Below the pieces are notes generated by a model. It was not told the origin of the DNA, ran no database searches, and was given only the letters and a program-made list of their open reading frames with translations. From DASXKD01 sp963734725 (lineage in GTDB: Bacteria; Actinomycetota; Actinomycetes; Streptosporangiales; Streptosporangiaceae), in NCBI GenBank assembly GCA_963734725.1, contig CAVTIX010000017.1, positions 93,773-157,772 on the forward strand: a DNA stretch of 64,000 bases. The letters run 5' to 3'. A program made the position numbers and the translations under genes. Positions 1 through 8,869 of this stretch are shown in pieces (the first letter of the stretch is position 1; every line of letters starts with the position of its first letter).

Positions 1-213
1 GCCGAGCCCGTCCAGCCCGGGCAGCTTGAGGTCGAGCAGCACCACGTCCGGCGCCACCGCCGCGGCCAGCTCGACGGCTTCGGCGCCGTCGCTGGCCTCG
101 CCCACCACTTCGATGTCGCTTTGCAGGCTGAGCAGGACCCGCAGCCCCTGCCGGACCACGGGGTGGTCATCGGCGATCAGAACGGTGATCTTCCCGGACC
201 TTGGCACGCTCAC
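1..213 (-). CDS. NarL/FixJ-type response regulator, N-terminal part (cut by window edge)
   Basis: Only the first 71 residues are present; the gene runs off the left edge. They form the start of a CheY-like receiver domain: the acidic pair in VLIADDHPVVRQGL and the phospho-acceptor Asp in VVLLDLKLPG, as in NarL/LuxR-type regulators. Expected role is transcriptional control after phosphorylation by the kinase encoded just upstream. The GTG start lies in a GTGA overlap with the kinase stop, so the pair is translationally coupled. The DNA-binding domain is outside the window, so the LuxR-type HTH is inferred. Confidence 0.9.
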   Translation of the reverse strand, partial: MSVPRSGKITVLIADDHPVVRQGLRVLLSLQSDIEVVGEASDGAEAVELAAAVAPDVVLLDLKLPGLDGLG

Positions 214-1424
214 CGCCGCCCTCCGGTTCCGCTCCGGCCTACCGGCACGACCAGCCGCACCGTCGTGCCCTGCCCGGGCGCGGAGCGGACCGTCAGCGTC
301 GCGCCCGCCCCGGCGGCGCGTTCCCGCAGCGACGGCAGGCCGCGGCCACCAGTCGCCAGTTCCGGGACGAAGCCCTTGCCCTGGTCGCTCACCTCCAGGA
401 TGACCTTCCTGGCCGCCGCGCGCACCGACACAATGACCTCAGCCGCACCGGAATGGCGCAGCGCGTTGTGCAGCGCTTCCTGGGCGATCCGGTAGAGGGC
501 AGCCTCCCGGTCCGCCCCGAGCGGTGGCAGGTCGTCCGCGGCGAACCGCACCCGCACCCCGTGTGCCTTGCCCGCGAGCAGCGCGTACCTGCGCAGCGAT
601 CCGGCCAGGCCGCCCTCAGAGATCTCCGGCGGCGCCAGCCCGTCGATGACCGCGCGCAGTTCGGCCTGGGCGTCACCGGCCAGCGCGGCCACGCTCTCCA
701 TCTCCGCCGCCGCGCGGTCGGTGTCCCCGCTCGCCGGGTCCCGGCCCGCCAGCACGGACGCGGCGCGTGCCTTGACCCGGATGCTGAACAGCTTCTGCGA
801 CACCGCATCGTGCAGGTCCCTGGCCAGCCGGGCGCGTTCTTCCAGCACGGAAAGCTGGCGGGCCTGCTCGTAGAGGCGGGCGTTGGTCAGCGCGATCGCG
901 GCGTGCGCGGCGAACAGCGCAAGGACCTCCTCGTCGCGCGCGGTGAACCCGCCGCCGGATGCTTTGTTGGCGGCGAAGATGAAGCCGAGCACCCGGCCGC
1001 CGTCCTTGATCGGCACGCCGAGGATGTCCACGAGGTCGGGGTGGGCCGACGGCCAGTCCCCCTCGAACCGGGGATCGGCGCGGATGTCGGCCAGCCGCAG
1101 CGGCTGCCCCTCGCGGAGCACGACGCCCAGCATGCCGTGCTGGCGGGGCAGCGGGCCGATCGCCTTGCGCCACCGCTCCGAGATGCCGTCCACCACGAAT
1201 TCGGCGAACGACCCGCGGTCGTCGGGCACGCCCAGCGCCGCGTACCTGGCGCCGGACAGGGAACGGACCGAGCGCACGATTACCTGGAGCACGTCACCGA
1301 CGGACAGCTCCCTGGTGACCGCGAGGACCGCCGCGCTGACCCGGCGGAGCACCTCGTCCTGTTCGGCGGCGGCAGCGGTCGCGAGGCCAGGTCCGGCAGC
1401 GGCCACGGGACTTTCCTTGCCCAC
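210..1424 (-). CDS. GAF-domain sensor histidine kinase (HisKA_3 / NarX-like)
   Basis: 404 residues, GTG start. Residues about 40-185 look like a GAF sensory domain. A HisKA_3 dimerisation/phosphotransfer segment follows, with the phospho-acceptor His in ARLARDLHDAVSQ (about residue 204). The C-terminus is a HATPase domain with an N-box (ALHNALRHSG), a DQGKGF G-box and GRGLPSLRERA. No transmembrane segment is visible, so this is a cytosolic sensor; the ligand cannot be read from sequence. It overlaps the downstream response regulator by four bases (GTGA), forming a two-gene operon. It diverges from the dehydrogenase at 1548, with about 120 bp between the two starts. Confidence 0.93.
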   Translation of the reverse strand: MGKESPVAAAGPGLATAAAAEQDEVLRRVSAAVLAVTRELSVGDVLQVIVRSVRSLSGARYAALGVPDDRGSFAEFVVDGISERWRKAIGPLPRQHGMLGVVLREGQPLRLADIRADPRFEGDWPSAHPDLVDILGVPIKDGGRVLGFIFAANKASGGGFTARDEEVLALFAAHAAIALTNARLYEQARQLSVLEERARLARDLHDAVSQKLFSIRVKARAASVLAGRDPASGDTDRAAAEMESVAALAGDAQAELRAVIDGLAPPEISEGGLAGSLRRYALLAGKAHGVRVRFAADDLPPLGADREAALYRIAQEALHNALRHSGAAEVIVSVRAAARKVILEVSDQGKGFVPELATGGRGLPSLRERAAGAGATLTVRSAPGQGTTVRLVVPVGRSGTGGRR

Positions 1425-1547
1425 ACCCTGACGGTACCGGCGCGGGGGCGCCCGCCGGATCGGGCGCCGGTCCTACGACCAATGTCCCAGGACGCCCGGC
1501 CCGCACGGCCGATGCCGCTTCCGGGAGGCCCGCCTAGCTTCGATCGC

Positions 1548-2414
1548 ATGACCGAAACACAAGTTGCCAACGGGCCCGGCCCTCCCCGGGCGGCCCGGGT
1601 CGCCATGGTGACCGGGGCGTCCCGCGGCCTCGGCCGCGCGCTCGCGCGCGCCCTTGCCGAAGACGGGTACCGGCTCGTGGTCAACGCGAGGAACGGCGAT
1701 GCCCTGCGGGCGGCCATGGCCGGGCTGCCAGCCGGCGCGGTCGTCAGCGCGCTCGCCGGGGACATCACCGACCCAGCGCACCGCGGCGACCTGCGCCGCG
1801 CGGCCGACGCCCTGGGCGGCCCGGACCTGCTCATCAACAACGCCGGCACGCTGGGCCCCAGCCCGCTGCCCGCTATCGCCGACTTCCCGCTCGACGAGCT
1901 GCGCACGGCTTTCGAGGTCAACGTGCTCGCCCCGATCGCGCTCACCCAGTTGCTGCTGCCGGCCCTGCGTGAGCGCGGCGGCGCCGTGCTCAGCATCACC
2001 TCCGATGCCGCGGTCGAGGCGTACGCGGGGTGGGGCGGCTACGGCGCCGCCAAGGCCGCGCTCGAGCAGGCCTGCAACGTCCTGGCCGCCGAGGAGGTCG
2101 CGGTCCGGGTCTGGCGGGTGGACCCGGGAGACCTGCGCACTCAGATGCACCAGGACGCGTTCCCCGGCGAGGACATCTCCGACCGGCCGCTGCCCGAGTC
2201 GGTGGCGCCCGCGTTCCGCAGGCTGATCAGCGAGCGGATGCCAAGCGGGCGGTACCGGGCCGCCGACCTCATGCCGGCGGGCGCGGCGGCCACTGACCCA
2301 GCGGCCACTGACCCGGCGGCCAGTGGCCCGGCGGCCAGTGGCCCGGCGGCTGACGACCGGGCGGGCGCGGCGCCCGGCGCGGAACCCGTGCTCGGCGGAC
2401 CGGGGCGGTCATGA
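1548..2414 (+). CDS. short-chain dehydrogenase/reductase (SDR)
   Basis: 288 residues. A Rossmann NAD(P)-binding motif TGASRGLG sits at about residues 23-30, NNAG follows at about 95, the catalytic Ser lies in SITSD and the YxxxK pair in YGAAK. This is a classical SDR; the substrate is unknown. The ATG at 1548 was chosen because the open frame further upstream is antisense to the histidine kinase. The last 45 residues are a low-complexity tail with short repeats (ATDP, ASGP) that is unlikely to be part of the enzyme core. It overlaps the QueA homologue by ATGA, so the two are co-translated. Confidence 0.9.
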   Translation: MTETQVANGPGPPRAARVAMVTGASRGLGRALARALAEDGYRLVVNARNGDALRAAMAGLPAGAVVSALAGDITDPAHRGDLRRAADALGGPDLLINNAGTLGPSPLPAIADFPLDELRTAFEVNVLAPIALTQLLLPALRERGGAVLSITSDAAVEAYAGWGGYGAAKAALEQACNVLAAEEVAVRVWRVDPGDLRTQMHQDAFPGEDISDRPLPESVAPAFRRLISERMPSGRYRAADLMPAGAAATDPAATDPAASGPAASGPAADDRAGAAPGAEPVLGGPGRS

Positions 2415-3439
2415 CCGCCCTAGCCGACTTCGAGCTGCCACCCGCGCTGGAGGCCAGCGAGCCGCCGGAGGCGCGCGGCATTCCCCGGGACGCGGTCCGC
2501 ATGCTGGTGAGCCGCCGCCGCACCGGCGAGATCACCCACCACCCGTTCACCGACCTGCCGGGCCTCCTGCTGCCCGGGGACCTGGTCGTGGTCAACACCT
2601 CGGCTACCTTGCCGGCCGCGGTCCGGGCCGGCCCCGGGCTCGTTATGCACTTTTCTACGTCGCTGCCGGACGGCAGCTGGCTGGCCGAGCTGCGGGCCGT
2701 GCGCGGCCACGCCACCCAGCCTTACGCCGGCGGCTCGCCGGGCCAGGCGCTGCCGCTGCCCGGCGGCGCGGTCGTGACGCTGACGGAACGGGTCACCGGG
2801 CGGCTGTGGCGGGTGCGGCTGTCCACGGCCGTGGTGCCCTACCTGCTGCGGCACGGCTCGTTCATCCACTACTCCTATGTCGCCTCGGACTGGCCCGCAC
2901 AGGCGTACCAGACGGTCTTCGGCACAACGCCCGGCAGCGCCGAGATGCCGAGCGCCAGCCGGCCGTTCACCGCCGAGATGATCGCCCGGCTGGTGGTGCG
3001 CGGCATCACGATCGCGCCGATCACGCTGCATACCGGCGTGTCCTCGCTGGAAGGCGGCGAGGAACCCTACCCGGAGCCGTACGACGTCCCGCCGGCCACC
3101 GCCCGGCTGGTAGACGCGACCCGGCAGGCCGGCGGCCGGGTGGTCGCGGTGGGCACCACCGTGGTGCGCGCGCTGGAAACGGCGGCGGCCGCCCGCGAGC
3201 AGGGGGCGGGCGCCCCGCTGCCCGCGTCGTCCGGCTGGACGCACCACCTGGTGACGCCGCAAACTCCGCCGCGGGTGGCGGATGCTCTGTTCACCGGGCT
3301 GCACGAGCCGCGATCCACCCATCTTTTGATGCTGAACGCATTCGCCGGGGCCGAACTGCTCCGCCGGTGCTACACCGCCGCGGTGCAACACTCCTACCTC
3401 TGGCACGAGTTCGGCGACGTGCACCTGCTGCTGCCTTGA
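2411..3439 (+). CDS. queA: S-adenosylmethionine:tRNA ribosyltransferase-isomerase-like protein (QueA family)
   Basis: 342 residues, the usual QueA length. Family landmarks include GDLVVVNTSATLPAAV near residue 60, VGTTVVRALE near 240, and a C-terminal HLLMLNAFAG segment. QueA transfers and isomerises the ribosyl part of SAM onto 7-aminomethyl-7-deazaguanine in tRNA to give epoxyqueuosine. The gene starts in an ATGA overlap with the SDR. No tgt, queG/queH or preQ1 genes are visible in this window, and family members in actinobacteria are often divergent, so the fold is clear but true tRNA modification is less certain. Confidence 0.85.
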   Translation: MTALADFELPPALEASEPPEARGIPRDAVRMLVSRRRTGEITHHPFTDLPGLLLPGDLVVVNTSATLPAAVRAGPGLVMHFSTSLPDGSWLAELRAVRGHATQPYAGGSPGQALPLPGGAVVTLTERVTGRLWRVRLSTAVVPYLLRHGSFIHYSYVASDWPAQAYQTVFGTTPGSAEMPSASRPFTAEMIARLVVRGITIAPITLHTGVSSLEGGEEPYPEPYDVPPATARLVDATRQAGGRVVAVGTTVVRALETAAAAREQGAGAPLPASSGWTHHLVTPQTPPRVADALFTGLHEPRSTHLLMLNAFAGAELLRRCYTAAVQHSYLWHEFGDVHLLLP

Positions 3440-3482
3440 CTGCGGCCTGGCGAGGCCCGGGCTGGCGGTAGCGTTACGCGCG

Positions 3483-4679
3483 ATGACTACTGAGCGCACC
3501 ACCGTCCTGGTGACCCTGACCGGCCGTGACCGGCCCGGGGTCACCTCCCGGCTGTTCGCCGAACTGGCCGGCCACGAGCTGACCGTCGAGGACATCGAGC
3601 AAGTGGTCATCCGCGGGCGGCTGGTCCTCGGCGTGCTGCTCGCCGGCGGGGGCGACCCGGACCTCACCGGGATCCACCGCGGTGTCCGGGCGCTGGCCGC
3701 GGACCTGGGCATGGACGCGGAGATCACCACCGGCTGGGGTGAGCTGCCGCGCCGGCGCGGGCGGCTGCACGTCACCGTGGTGGGCAGTCCGCTGCTGCCG
3801 AGCGCGGTGGCCGCGATCGCCAGCCGGATCGCCGCCAGCGGCGCGAACATCGACCGGATCGACCGGCTCGCCGACCGCCCCGTCACCTGCATCGAGCTGG
3901 ACGTGTCTGGCGCCGACCCGGATGCGCTGCGTGCCGCGCTCACCAGCGAGGCGGTGCAGCAGCGGGTCGATGTGGCGGTCCAGCGGGGCGGGCTGCACCG
4001 GCGGGCGATGCGGCTGATCGTCATGGACGTCGACTCCACGCTGGTCTCTGCCGAGGTCATCGACCTGCTGGCGGCCCGGGCCGGCTGCGCGGAGCAGGTT
4101 GCCAAGATCACGGCATCCGCGATGCGCGGCCATGTCGACTTCGCCACGGCGCTGCGCGAGCGGGTGGCGCTGCTCGCCGGGCTGGATGCCAGCGTGCTCG
4201 ACGAGGTCCGCCGGGAGGTCACTCTGGCGCCGGGCGCCCGTACGCTCATCAAGACCCTGCGTCACCTGGGCTTTCGCTGCGGCATCGTGAGCGGGGGATT
4301 CTCACAGCTCACCAACGCCCTGGTGGCCGACCTTGGGCTCGACTACGCGGCCGCGAACACCTTGGAGATCGCCGGAGGAAAGCTCACCGGGCACCTGACC
4401 GGCCCGGTGATCGACCGCGCAGGCAAGGCGGCGGCGCTGCGGCAGTTCGCCGAACAGGCCGGGGTCCCGCTCAGCCAGACGGTCGCGGTCGGGGACGGCG
4501 CCAACGACCTCGACATGATCACCGCCGCGGGGATGGGCATCGCGTTCAACGCCAAGCAGGCGGTCCGGGACGCCGCCGACGCGTCGGTGAGCGTGCCGTA
4601 CTTGGATACCGTGCTCTACCTGCTCGGGGTGTCTCGCGATGAGGCGGAGGCCCACGACGGCCCCGCCGCAGGTGGCTGA
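3483..4679 (+). CDS. serB: phosphoserine phosphatase with N-terminal ACT domains
   Basis: 398 residues. Residues 1-170 hold two ACT-like regulatory modules beginning VLVTLTGRDRPGVTSRLF. The HAD phosphatase core follows, with the nucleophile motif LIVMDVDSTLVSAEVID at about residue 180, motif II Ser in RCGIVSGGFSQLT and the metal-binding VAVGDGANDLDM. It catalyses the last step of serine synthesis, O-phosphoserine to serine. The N-terminal ACT domains match mycobacterial SerB2, where they mediate serine feedback. It stands alone on the plus strand, 43 bp after the QueA homologue and facing the SixA-like gene. Confidence 0.95.
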   Translation: MTTERTTVLVTLTGRDRPGVTSRLFAELAGHELTVEDIEQVVIRGRLVLGVLLAGGGDPDLTGIHRGVRALAADLGMDAEITTGWGELPRRRGRLHVTVVGSPLLPSAVAAIASRIAASGANIDRIDRLADRPVTCIELDVSGADPDALRAALTSEAVQQRVDVAVQRGGLHRRAMRLIVMDVDSTLVSAEVIDLLAARAGCAEQVAKITASAMRGHVDFATALRERVALLAGLDASVLDEVRREVTLAPGARTLIKTLRHLGFRCGIVSGGFSQLTNALVADLGLDYAAANTLEIAGGKLTGHLTGPVIDRAGKAAALRQFAEQAGVPLSQTVAVGDGANDLDMITAAGMGIAFNAKQAVRDAADASVSVPYLDTVLYLLGVSRDEAEAHDGPAAGG

Positions 4680-4723
4680 GCGGGCTGCGCGGGACGCCGG
4701 AGCGAGGGAACCCAGCGACAGCG

Positions 4724-5227
4724 TTATGCGACCGGGCCCGGCGCCCAGAGCGTGGCCAGTTCGCCGCCGCCCGGCGCCACGGCCGCCCAGCTTTCGCCGA
4801 GCCGGATGACCGCCAGCGCGCAGGCGGGGAACGCGATGTCCGAGCGCCCGGTCAGCCAGGTGACCAGGTGCGCCGAGGCCGGGTTGTGCCCCACGGTGAG
4901 CATGGTCTGCGCGTCGTTCGGCTGCTCGTTGACCAGGTCCAGCAGGTCCTGGGCGCCCGCGTCGTAGACCCGGGATTCGAAGCTCACCGCGCCGGCGCCC
5001 GGCGCCGCCGCTCCCATGGCCGCGCTCATCTGGTCCCAGGTCTCCTGGGTACGGCGGGAGGAGGAACACAGCACCAGGTCGGGCGTGATGCCTTGGTTCA
5101 GCAGCCACCGCCCTGCCGCGGCGGCGTCCCGGCGGCCGCGGCCGGTCAGCGGGCGCTGCATGTCGTTGACCCCCGGCTCGCCGGCCGCCTTGGCGTGCCG
5201 CACCACCACCAGCGTGTGCCTGTCCAT
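4724..5227 (-). CDS. SixA-like phosphohistidine phosphatase (histidine phosphatase superfamily)
   Basis: 167 residues from the ATG at 5227, chosen because the strand carrying the catalytic RH motif (TLVVVRHAKA) begins there; a start 33 bp upstream is possible. Other signatures are LTGRGRRDA, SSSRRTQET and MLTVGHNPAS, which carries the second catalytic His. SixA-type enzymes remove phosphate from phosphohistidine in phosphorelay domains; other small branch members act on small molecules, so the substrate is inferred. It is convergent with serB and has no clear operon partner. Confidence 0.85.
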   Translation of the reverse strand: MDRHTLVVVRHAKAAGEPGVNDMQRPLTGRGRRDAAAAGRWLLNQGITPDLVLCSSSRRTQETWDQMSAAMGAAAPGAGAVSFESRVYDAGAQDLLDLVNEQPNDAQTMLTVGHNPASAHLVTWLTGRSDIAFPACALAVIRLGESWAAVAPGGGELATLWAPGPVA

Positions 5228-5361
5228 CCCCGTCGCTTCCCCACCGCCGAGCACCGTCAAACCGCAGCGGCGCCCTCACGGCCGACCTGTTGCCGTTCGC
5301 CTTGCCTGCCGTCGCGCCGCGGCAGACCGTGATCATGAACGAGAGAGGAGGGCTGGCCCGG

Positions 5362-7740
5362 CTAGGTGGTCGTCTGCTGGGAGTGCTCGGCCGGGGCGGT
5401 CCCGTTGTCGCCGCCCGGCGGGGGCACGGGTGCGCTGCCTGGCCCCGATGCCGTCACGGCCGCGGTTCCTTGCGCGGGCTCGCCAGCCGACAGGCCGGAC
5501 GAGCGCCGCTTGGAGATCACGACCGCCGCCACCACGATGGCTATCGCGACGATGGACACGCCGACCCGCAGGCCCACGTTGTGGCTGTACTTGACCACGC
5601 TGGTGGCGACCAGCAGGGAGACCAGGTTCATCACCTTGAGCAGCGGGTTGATCGCCGGGCCGGCCGTGTCCTTGAACGGGTCCCCGACGGTGTCACCGAT
5701 GACCGTGGCGGCGTGCGCCTCGGAACCCTTGCCGCCGTAGTTCCCGTCCTCCACCAGCTTCTTGGCGTTGTCCCAGGCGCCGCCGGAGTTGGCGAGGAAC
5801 ACCGCCATCAGCACCCCGGCCGCGATGGCCCCGGCCAGGTAGGAGCCGAGCGGCGCGTAGCCGAAGGCGAACCCGACCGCGATGGGCGCCAGCACCGCCA
5901 GCAGCCCGGGCGTGGCCAGCTCCTGGAGCGAGTCGCGGGTGCAGATGTCCACCACCCGCGCGTAGTCGGGCTTCTCGGTGTAGTCCATGATCCCTGGGTG
6001 GTCGCGGAACTGGTTGCGCACCTCGATGACGACGCGCTGCGCCGCCCGGCCCACCGCCCGGATGAGCAGGCTGCAGAACATGAACACCACGGCGGCGCCG
6101 ATGATCACGCCGAGGAGCACGTTCGGCTTGTCGACCGACAGGCTGAAGCTCCCGCGGGCGCTGCCCAGGGCGGTTTCCACCGTGGTGCGGAACGCGCCGA
6201 ACAGGGCCGTGGCCGCGAGGACCGCGGTGGCGATCGCGATGCCCTTGGTGATGGCTTTGGTGGTGTTGCCCACCGCGTCCAGGTGGGTGAGCGCCACCGC
6301 CGCCTCACCCTCGACGTCCCCGGACATCTCCGCGATGCCCTGGGCGTTGTCGGTCACCGGTCCGAAGGAGTCCATGGAGACGATGACGCCCACCGTGGTG
6401 AGCAGGCCGGTGCCGGCCAGCGCCACCGCGAACAAGGCGAGCGTCGCGCTGCCGGTGCCGAGCAGGAAGGCGCCGTAGACCGCGCCGCCTATGAGCAGCG
6501 CGGCGTAGACCGCGGACTCCATGCCGGTCGCGACGCCGGACAGGATGACGGTCGCGGCGCCCGTCAGCGAGCTTTCCCCGATCTCCTTGACCGGCTTGCG
6601 GTTGGTCTCGGTGAAGTACCCGGTGAGCAGCTGGATGGCGCTGGCCAGCACCAGGCCGATGATCACCGCGCCGATGGCGAGCCACTGCGGATTGCCGCCG
6701 TGGGACAGGATGCCGCGGTCGGTGACGCCGGTCAGCTTGCGGTAGGAGTCCGGCAGGTACCAGAACGCCGCGCCGACGACAAGAATCAGCGAGACGACGG
6801 CCGAGATGAAGAAGCCGCGGTTGATGGCGGTCATGCCGCTGCGGTCACCCTTGCGCGGGGCGACCGCGAAGATGCCGATCACCGCGGTGATGACGCCGAG
6901 CATCGGCACGATCAGCGGGAAGACCAGGCCGTAGTTGCCGAACGCCACCTTGCCGAGGATCAGCGCGGCGACCAGCATGACCGCGTAGGACTCGAACAGG
7001 TCCGCCGCCATGCCCGCGCAGTCGCCCACGTTGTCGCCCACGTTGTCGGCGATCGTGGCGGCGTTGCGCGGGTCGTCTTCGGGGATGCCCTTCTCGACCT
7101 TGCCGACCAGGTCCGCGCCCACGTCGGCGGCCTTGGTGTAGATGCCGCCGCCGACCCGCATGAACATGGCCAGCAGCGCCGCGCCGAAGCCGAAGCCCTC
7201 CAGCACGCTCGGCGCGTTCCCCTTGTAAATAAGCACGACCAACGCGGCGCCGAACAGGCCCAGCCCCACGGTGAACATGCCGGCCACGCCGCCGGTGCGG
7301 AAGGCGATCCGCATGGCGCGCTTCTCCCCGCTTTCGCGTGCCGCGGCCGCCACCCGCACGTTGCCGCGCACCGTCAGCGACATGCCGGTGAACCCGGTCA
7401 GCGCCGAGAACACCGCGCCGACCACGAAGAACACCGACCGGCCCCACCGCACGCCCGCGCCGTCGGCGGGAAGCAGGAGCAGCACGAAGAAGATCAGTAC
7501 GACGAACACGCCGAGGGTGCGGAACTGGCGCCGCAGATAGGCCGCGGCCCCTTCCTGCACAGCACGGGCGATTTCTTGCATCTTGGCCGTGCCTCGGCTG
7601 GCCGCGAGCACGTCCCGCACCAGGTAGCCCGCCACGGCGAGCGCGAGCAGCGCGACCACTGCGACGACCACAATCAGGGTCAGGTTGCTGCCGGTTACAG
7701 TGACCGCCTCACCGCCTGCGGCGAGGTTATGCCCTGTCAT
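5362..7740 (-). CDS. hppA: membrane-bound proton-translocating pyrophosphatase (K+-independent type)
   Basis: 792 residues with about sixteen hydrophobic segments. Start at 7740 follows a strong GAGGAGG ribosome-binding site. The pyrophosphate-binding DVGADLVGKVEKG lies at about residues 205-217, followed by the acidic DNVGDNVGDCAGMAAD. The residue pair that decides K+ dependence reads GNTTKA at about residue 490; Lys here marks the K+-independent, H+-pumping class, whereas K+-dependent enzymes have Ala. It couples pyrophosphate hydrolysis to proton export across the membrane. The C-terminal tail is Pro/Gly/Thr-rich and likely cytoplasmic. Its place next to the anti-sigma/bldG pair is the streptomycete gene order. 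Confidence 0.96.
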   Translation of the reverse strand: MTGHNLAAGGEAVTVTGSNLTLIVVVAVVALLALAVAGYLVRDVLAASRGTAKMQEIARAVQEGAAAYLRRQFRTLGVFVVLIFFVLLLLPADGAGVRWGRSVFFVVGAVFSALTGFTGMSLTVRGNVRVAAAARESGEKRAMRIAFRTGGVAGMFTVGLGLFGAALVVLIYKGNAPSVLEGFGFGAALLAMFMRVGGGIYTKAADVGADLVGKVEKGIPEDDPRNAATIADNVGDNVGDCAGMAADLFESYAVMLVAALILGKVAFGNYGLVFPLIVPMLGVITAVIGIFAVAPRKGDRSGMTAINRGFFISAVVSLILVVGAAFWYLPDSYRKLTGVTDRGILSHGGNPQWLAIGAVIIGLVLASAIQLLTGYFTETNRKPVKEIGESSLTGAATVILSGVATGMESAVYAALLIGGAVYGAFLLGTGSATLALFAVALAGTGLLTTVGVIVSMDSFGPVTDNAQGIAEMSGDVEGEAAVALTHLDAVGNTTKAITKGIAIATAVLAATALFGAFRTTVETALGSARGSFSLSVDKPNVLLGVIIGAAVVFMFCSLLIRAVGRAAQRVVIEVRNQFRDHPGIMDYTEKPDYARVVDICTRDSLQELATPGLLAVLAPIAVGFAFGYAPLGSYLAGAIAAGVLMAVFLANSGGAWDNAKKLVEDGNYGGKGSEAHAATVIGDTVGDPFKDTAGPAINPLLKVMNLVSLLVATSVVKYSHNVGLRVGVSIVAIAIVVAAVVISKRRSSGLSAGEPAQGTAAVTASGPGSAPVPPPGGDNGTAPAEHSQQTTT

Positions 7741-8007
7741 CAGTCCTCCTCGACAAGCGCACGGGTCTTCGCGCGCGGTAACGCCCTCCGGGCAACAGCC
7801 ACGGCATCCAGGCGCCGAGCACACTGGACAAAGGCAAAAGCCACCAGGACAGACCCGGGAGTCTACGCATGCCCGCCAGCGGATGGCTAGGCGGGGTCAG
7901 TTCCGCCGGAGCAGCGCGATGCGTTTGGTCAAGCCAAGGTAACCACAAATCGGTCTCCCACGCCCACCCGCCTGCGGCTCTGCGCTAGCGCCGGCACTGG
8001 CCCGGCT

Positions 8008-8030
8008 GGCCGCCGGGCCGGTTGGCGGCC
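8008..8030. terminator. GC-rich hairpin between anti-sigma gene and hppA
   Basis: Arms GGCCGCC and GGCGGCC surround a nine-base loop, downstream of the anti-sigma gene (minus strand) and before hppA. There is no T-tract, as is usual in actinobacteria. It may end the bldG/anti-sigma transcript; this is inference from position and shape only. Confidence 0.3.
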
Positions 8031-8061
8031 CGGGGCGGTTGCCGGCCCCTGGGGCGACGGG

Positions 8062-8499
8062 TCAGCCCGCAGGGGTCCCAGCCGGCCAGCTCATTCGGAT
8101 GCTGAGGCCGTCACCGTTCCGCGACACCTGGACGTCGTCCGCCAGCCCGGCGATCACGGCGAGGCCGAGTTGCGCGGGCAGCGTGGCCGGATCCTGCCCG
8201 TCTCGGCCCGTGGCGGGCTCCGGCGGCCACGCCATGCCATCGTCACCCACGGCGGCGGTGTTCGTCACCACCACCTCGAACCGCTCTTGGGTACCGGTCA
8301 GCGCGACCCGGACCGGCTCGCCCGGGCAGTGCTCCTGGTGCACCTCGACCGCCCGGGAGCAGGCCTCGCCCACCGCGAGCCGGACCTCGTCGAGCAGCGC
8401 CTCCGGCACGCCACTGCGCCGCGCCACCGCTGTGGCTACCAGCCGCGCCGTGCGCACGTGCGCCGGCAGCGGCGTGAACGTCATCTCCACGGTGGCCAT
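8062..8499 (-). CDS. anti-sigma factor-type serine kinase/ATPase (RsbW-like HATPase)
   Basis: 145 residues. The sequence resembles the HATPase_c_2 family: an N-box-like segment LLDEVRLAVGEACSRAV and a degenerate C-terminal G-box region (AQLGLAVIAGLADDV). Family members bind sigma factors and phosphorylate STAS anti-anti-sigma partners. It lies 19 bp downstream of bldG on the same strand, the order found in Streptomyces, where this ATPase is a BldG partner. The middle of the protein carries a Pro/Gly-rich loop. Which sigma factor it controls cannot be read here. Confidence 0.85.
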   Translation of the reverse strand: MATVEMTFTPLPAHVRTARLVATAVARRSGVPEALLDEVRLAVGEACSRAVEVHQEHCPGEPVRVALTGTQERFEVVVTNTAAVGDDGMAWPPEPATGRDGQDPATLPAQLGLAVIAGLADDVQVSRNGDGLSIRMSWPAGTPAG

Positions 8500-8518
8500 C
8501 GTTTGAGACGGCGCAGCG

Positions 8519-8869
8519 TCACTTCTCCGACTTCCGGGCGGCGATGGCCTCGTCCACGCTGTCGTGGATGCCGAAGACCTTCGTCAGCCCGGTGATCCTG
8601 AAGATCTTCAGAATGCGCTCCTGGGTGCACACCAGGTCGAGCGAGCCGTCGTGGGCACGAACGCGCTTGAGCCCGCCGACGAGCACGCCCAGGCCGGTGG
8701 AGTCCAGAAACTCCACCTTCTCCATGTTCACCACCAGCTGGTAGTGACCACCGTTCACCAGATCGATAAGAAGCTCACGCAACCGCGGGGCGGTATAGAC
8801 GTCGATCTCGCCCTCGACATCGACGACTTCGATCCCGTCCGTCGTGTGATGCTCCAGCTTCAGGTCCAC
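8519..8869 (-). CDS. bldG: STAS-domain anti-anti-sigma factor (BldG-like)
   Basis: 116 residues from a GTG at 8869, preceded by GGGAGG; this start matches the compact family length better than an upstream ATG. The STAS core includes EGEIDVYTAPRLREL and the phosphorylation site Ser in EFLDSTGLGVLVGGLKRV, followed by QERILKIFRITGLTKVF, all very close to BldG. Unphosphorylated BldG sequesters anti-sigma factors and so releases sigma factors for development and stress responses. Phosphorylation by an RsbW-like kinase, plausibly the next gene, reverses this. The two genes form an operon; no promoter was assigned. Confidence 0.93.
   Translation of the reverse strand: MDLKLEHHTTDGIEVVDVEGEIDVYTAPRLRELLIDLVNGGHYQLVVNMEKVEFLDSTGLGVLVGGLKRVRAHDGSLDLVCTQERILKIFRITGLTKVFGIHDSVDEAIAARKSEK

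Noticed and set aside
201..1547. Plus-strand open frame continuous with the SDR gene
   Set aside because: It is antisense to the histidine kinase, Arg/Pro-rich and without domain features; the SDR begins at 1548.
5290..7890. Very long plus-strand open frame opposite hppA
   Set aside because: A GC-codon shadow of the pyrophosphatase gene; composition is His/Arg/Asp-rich and no domain is visible.
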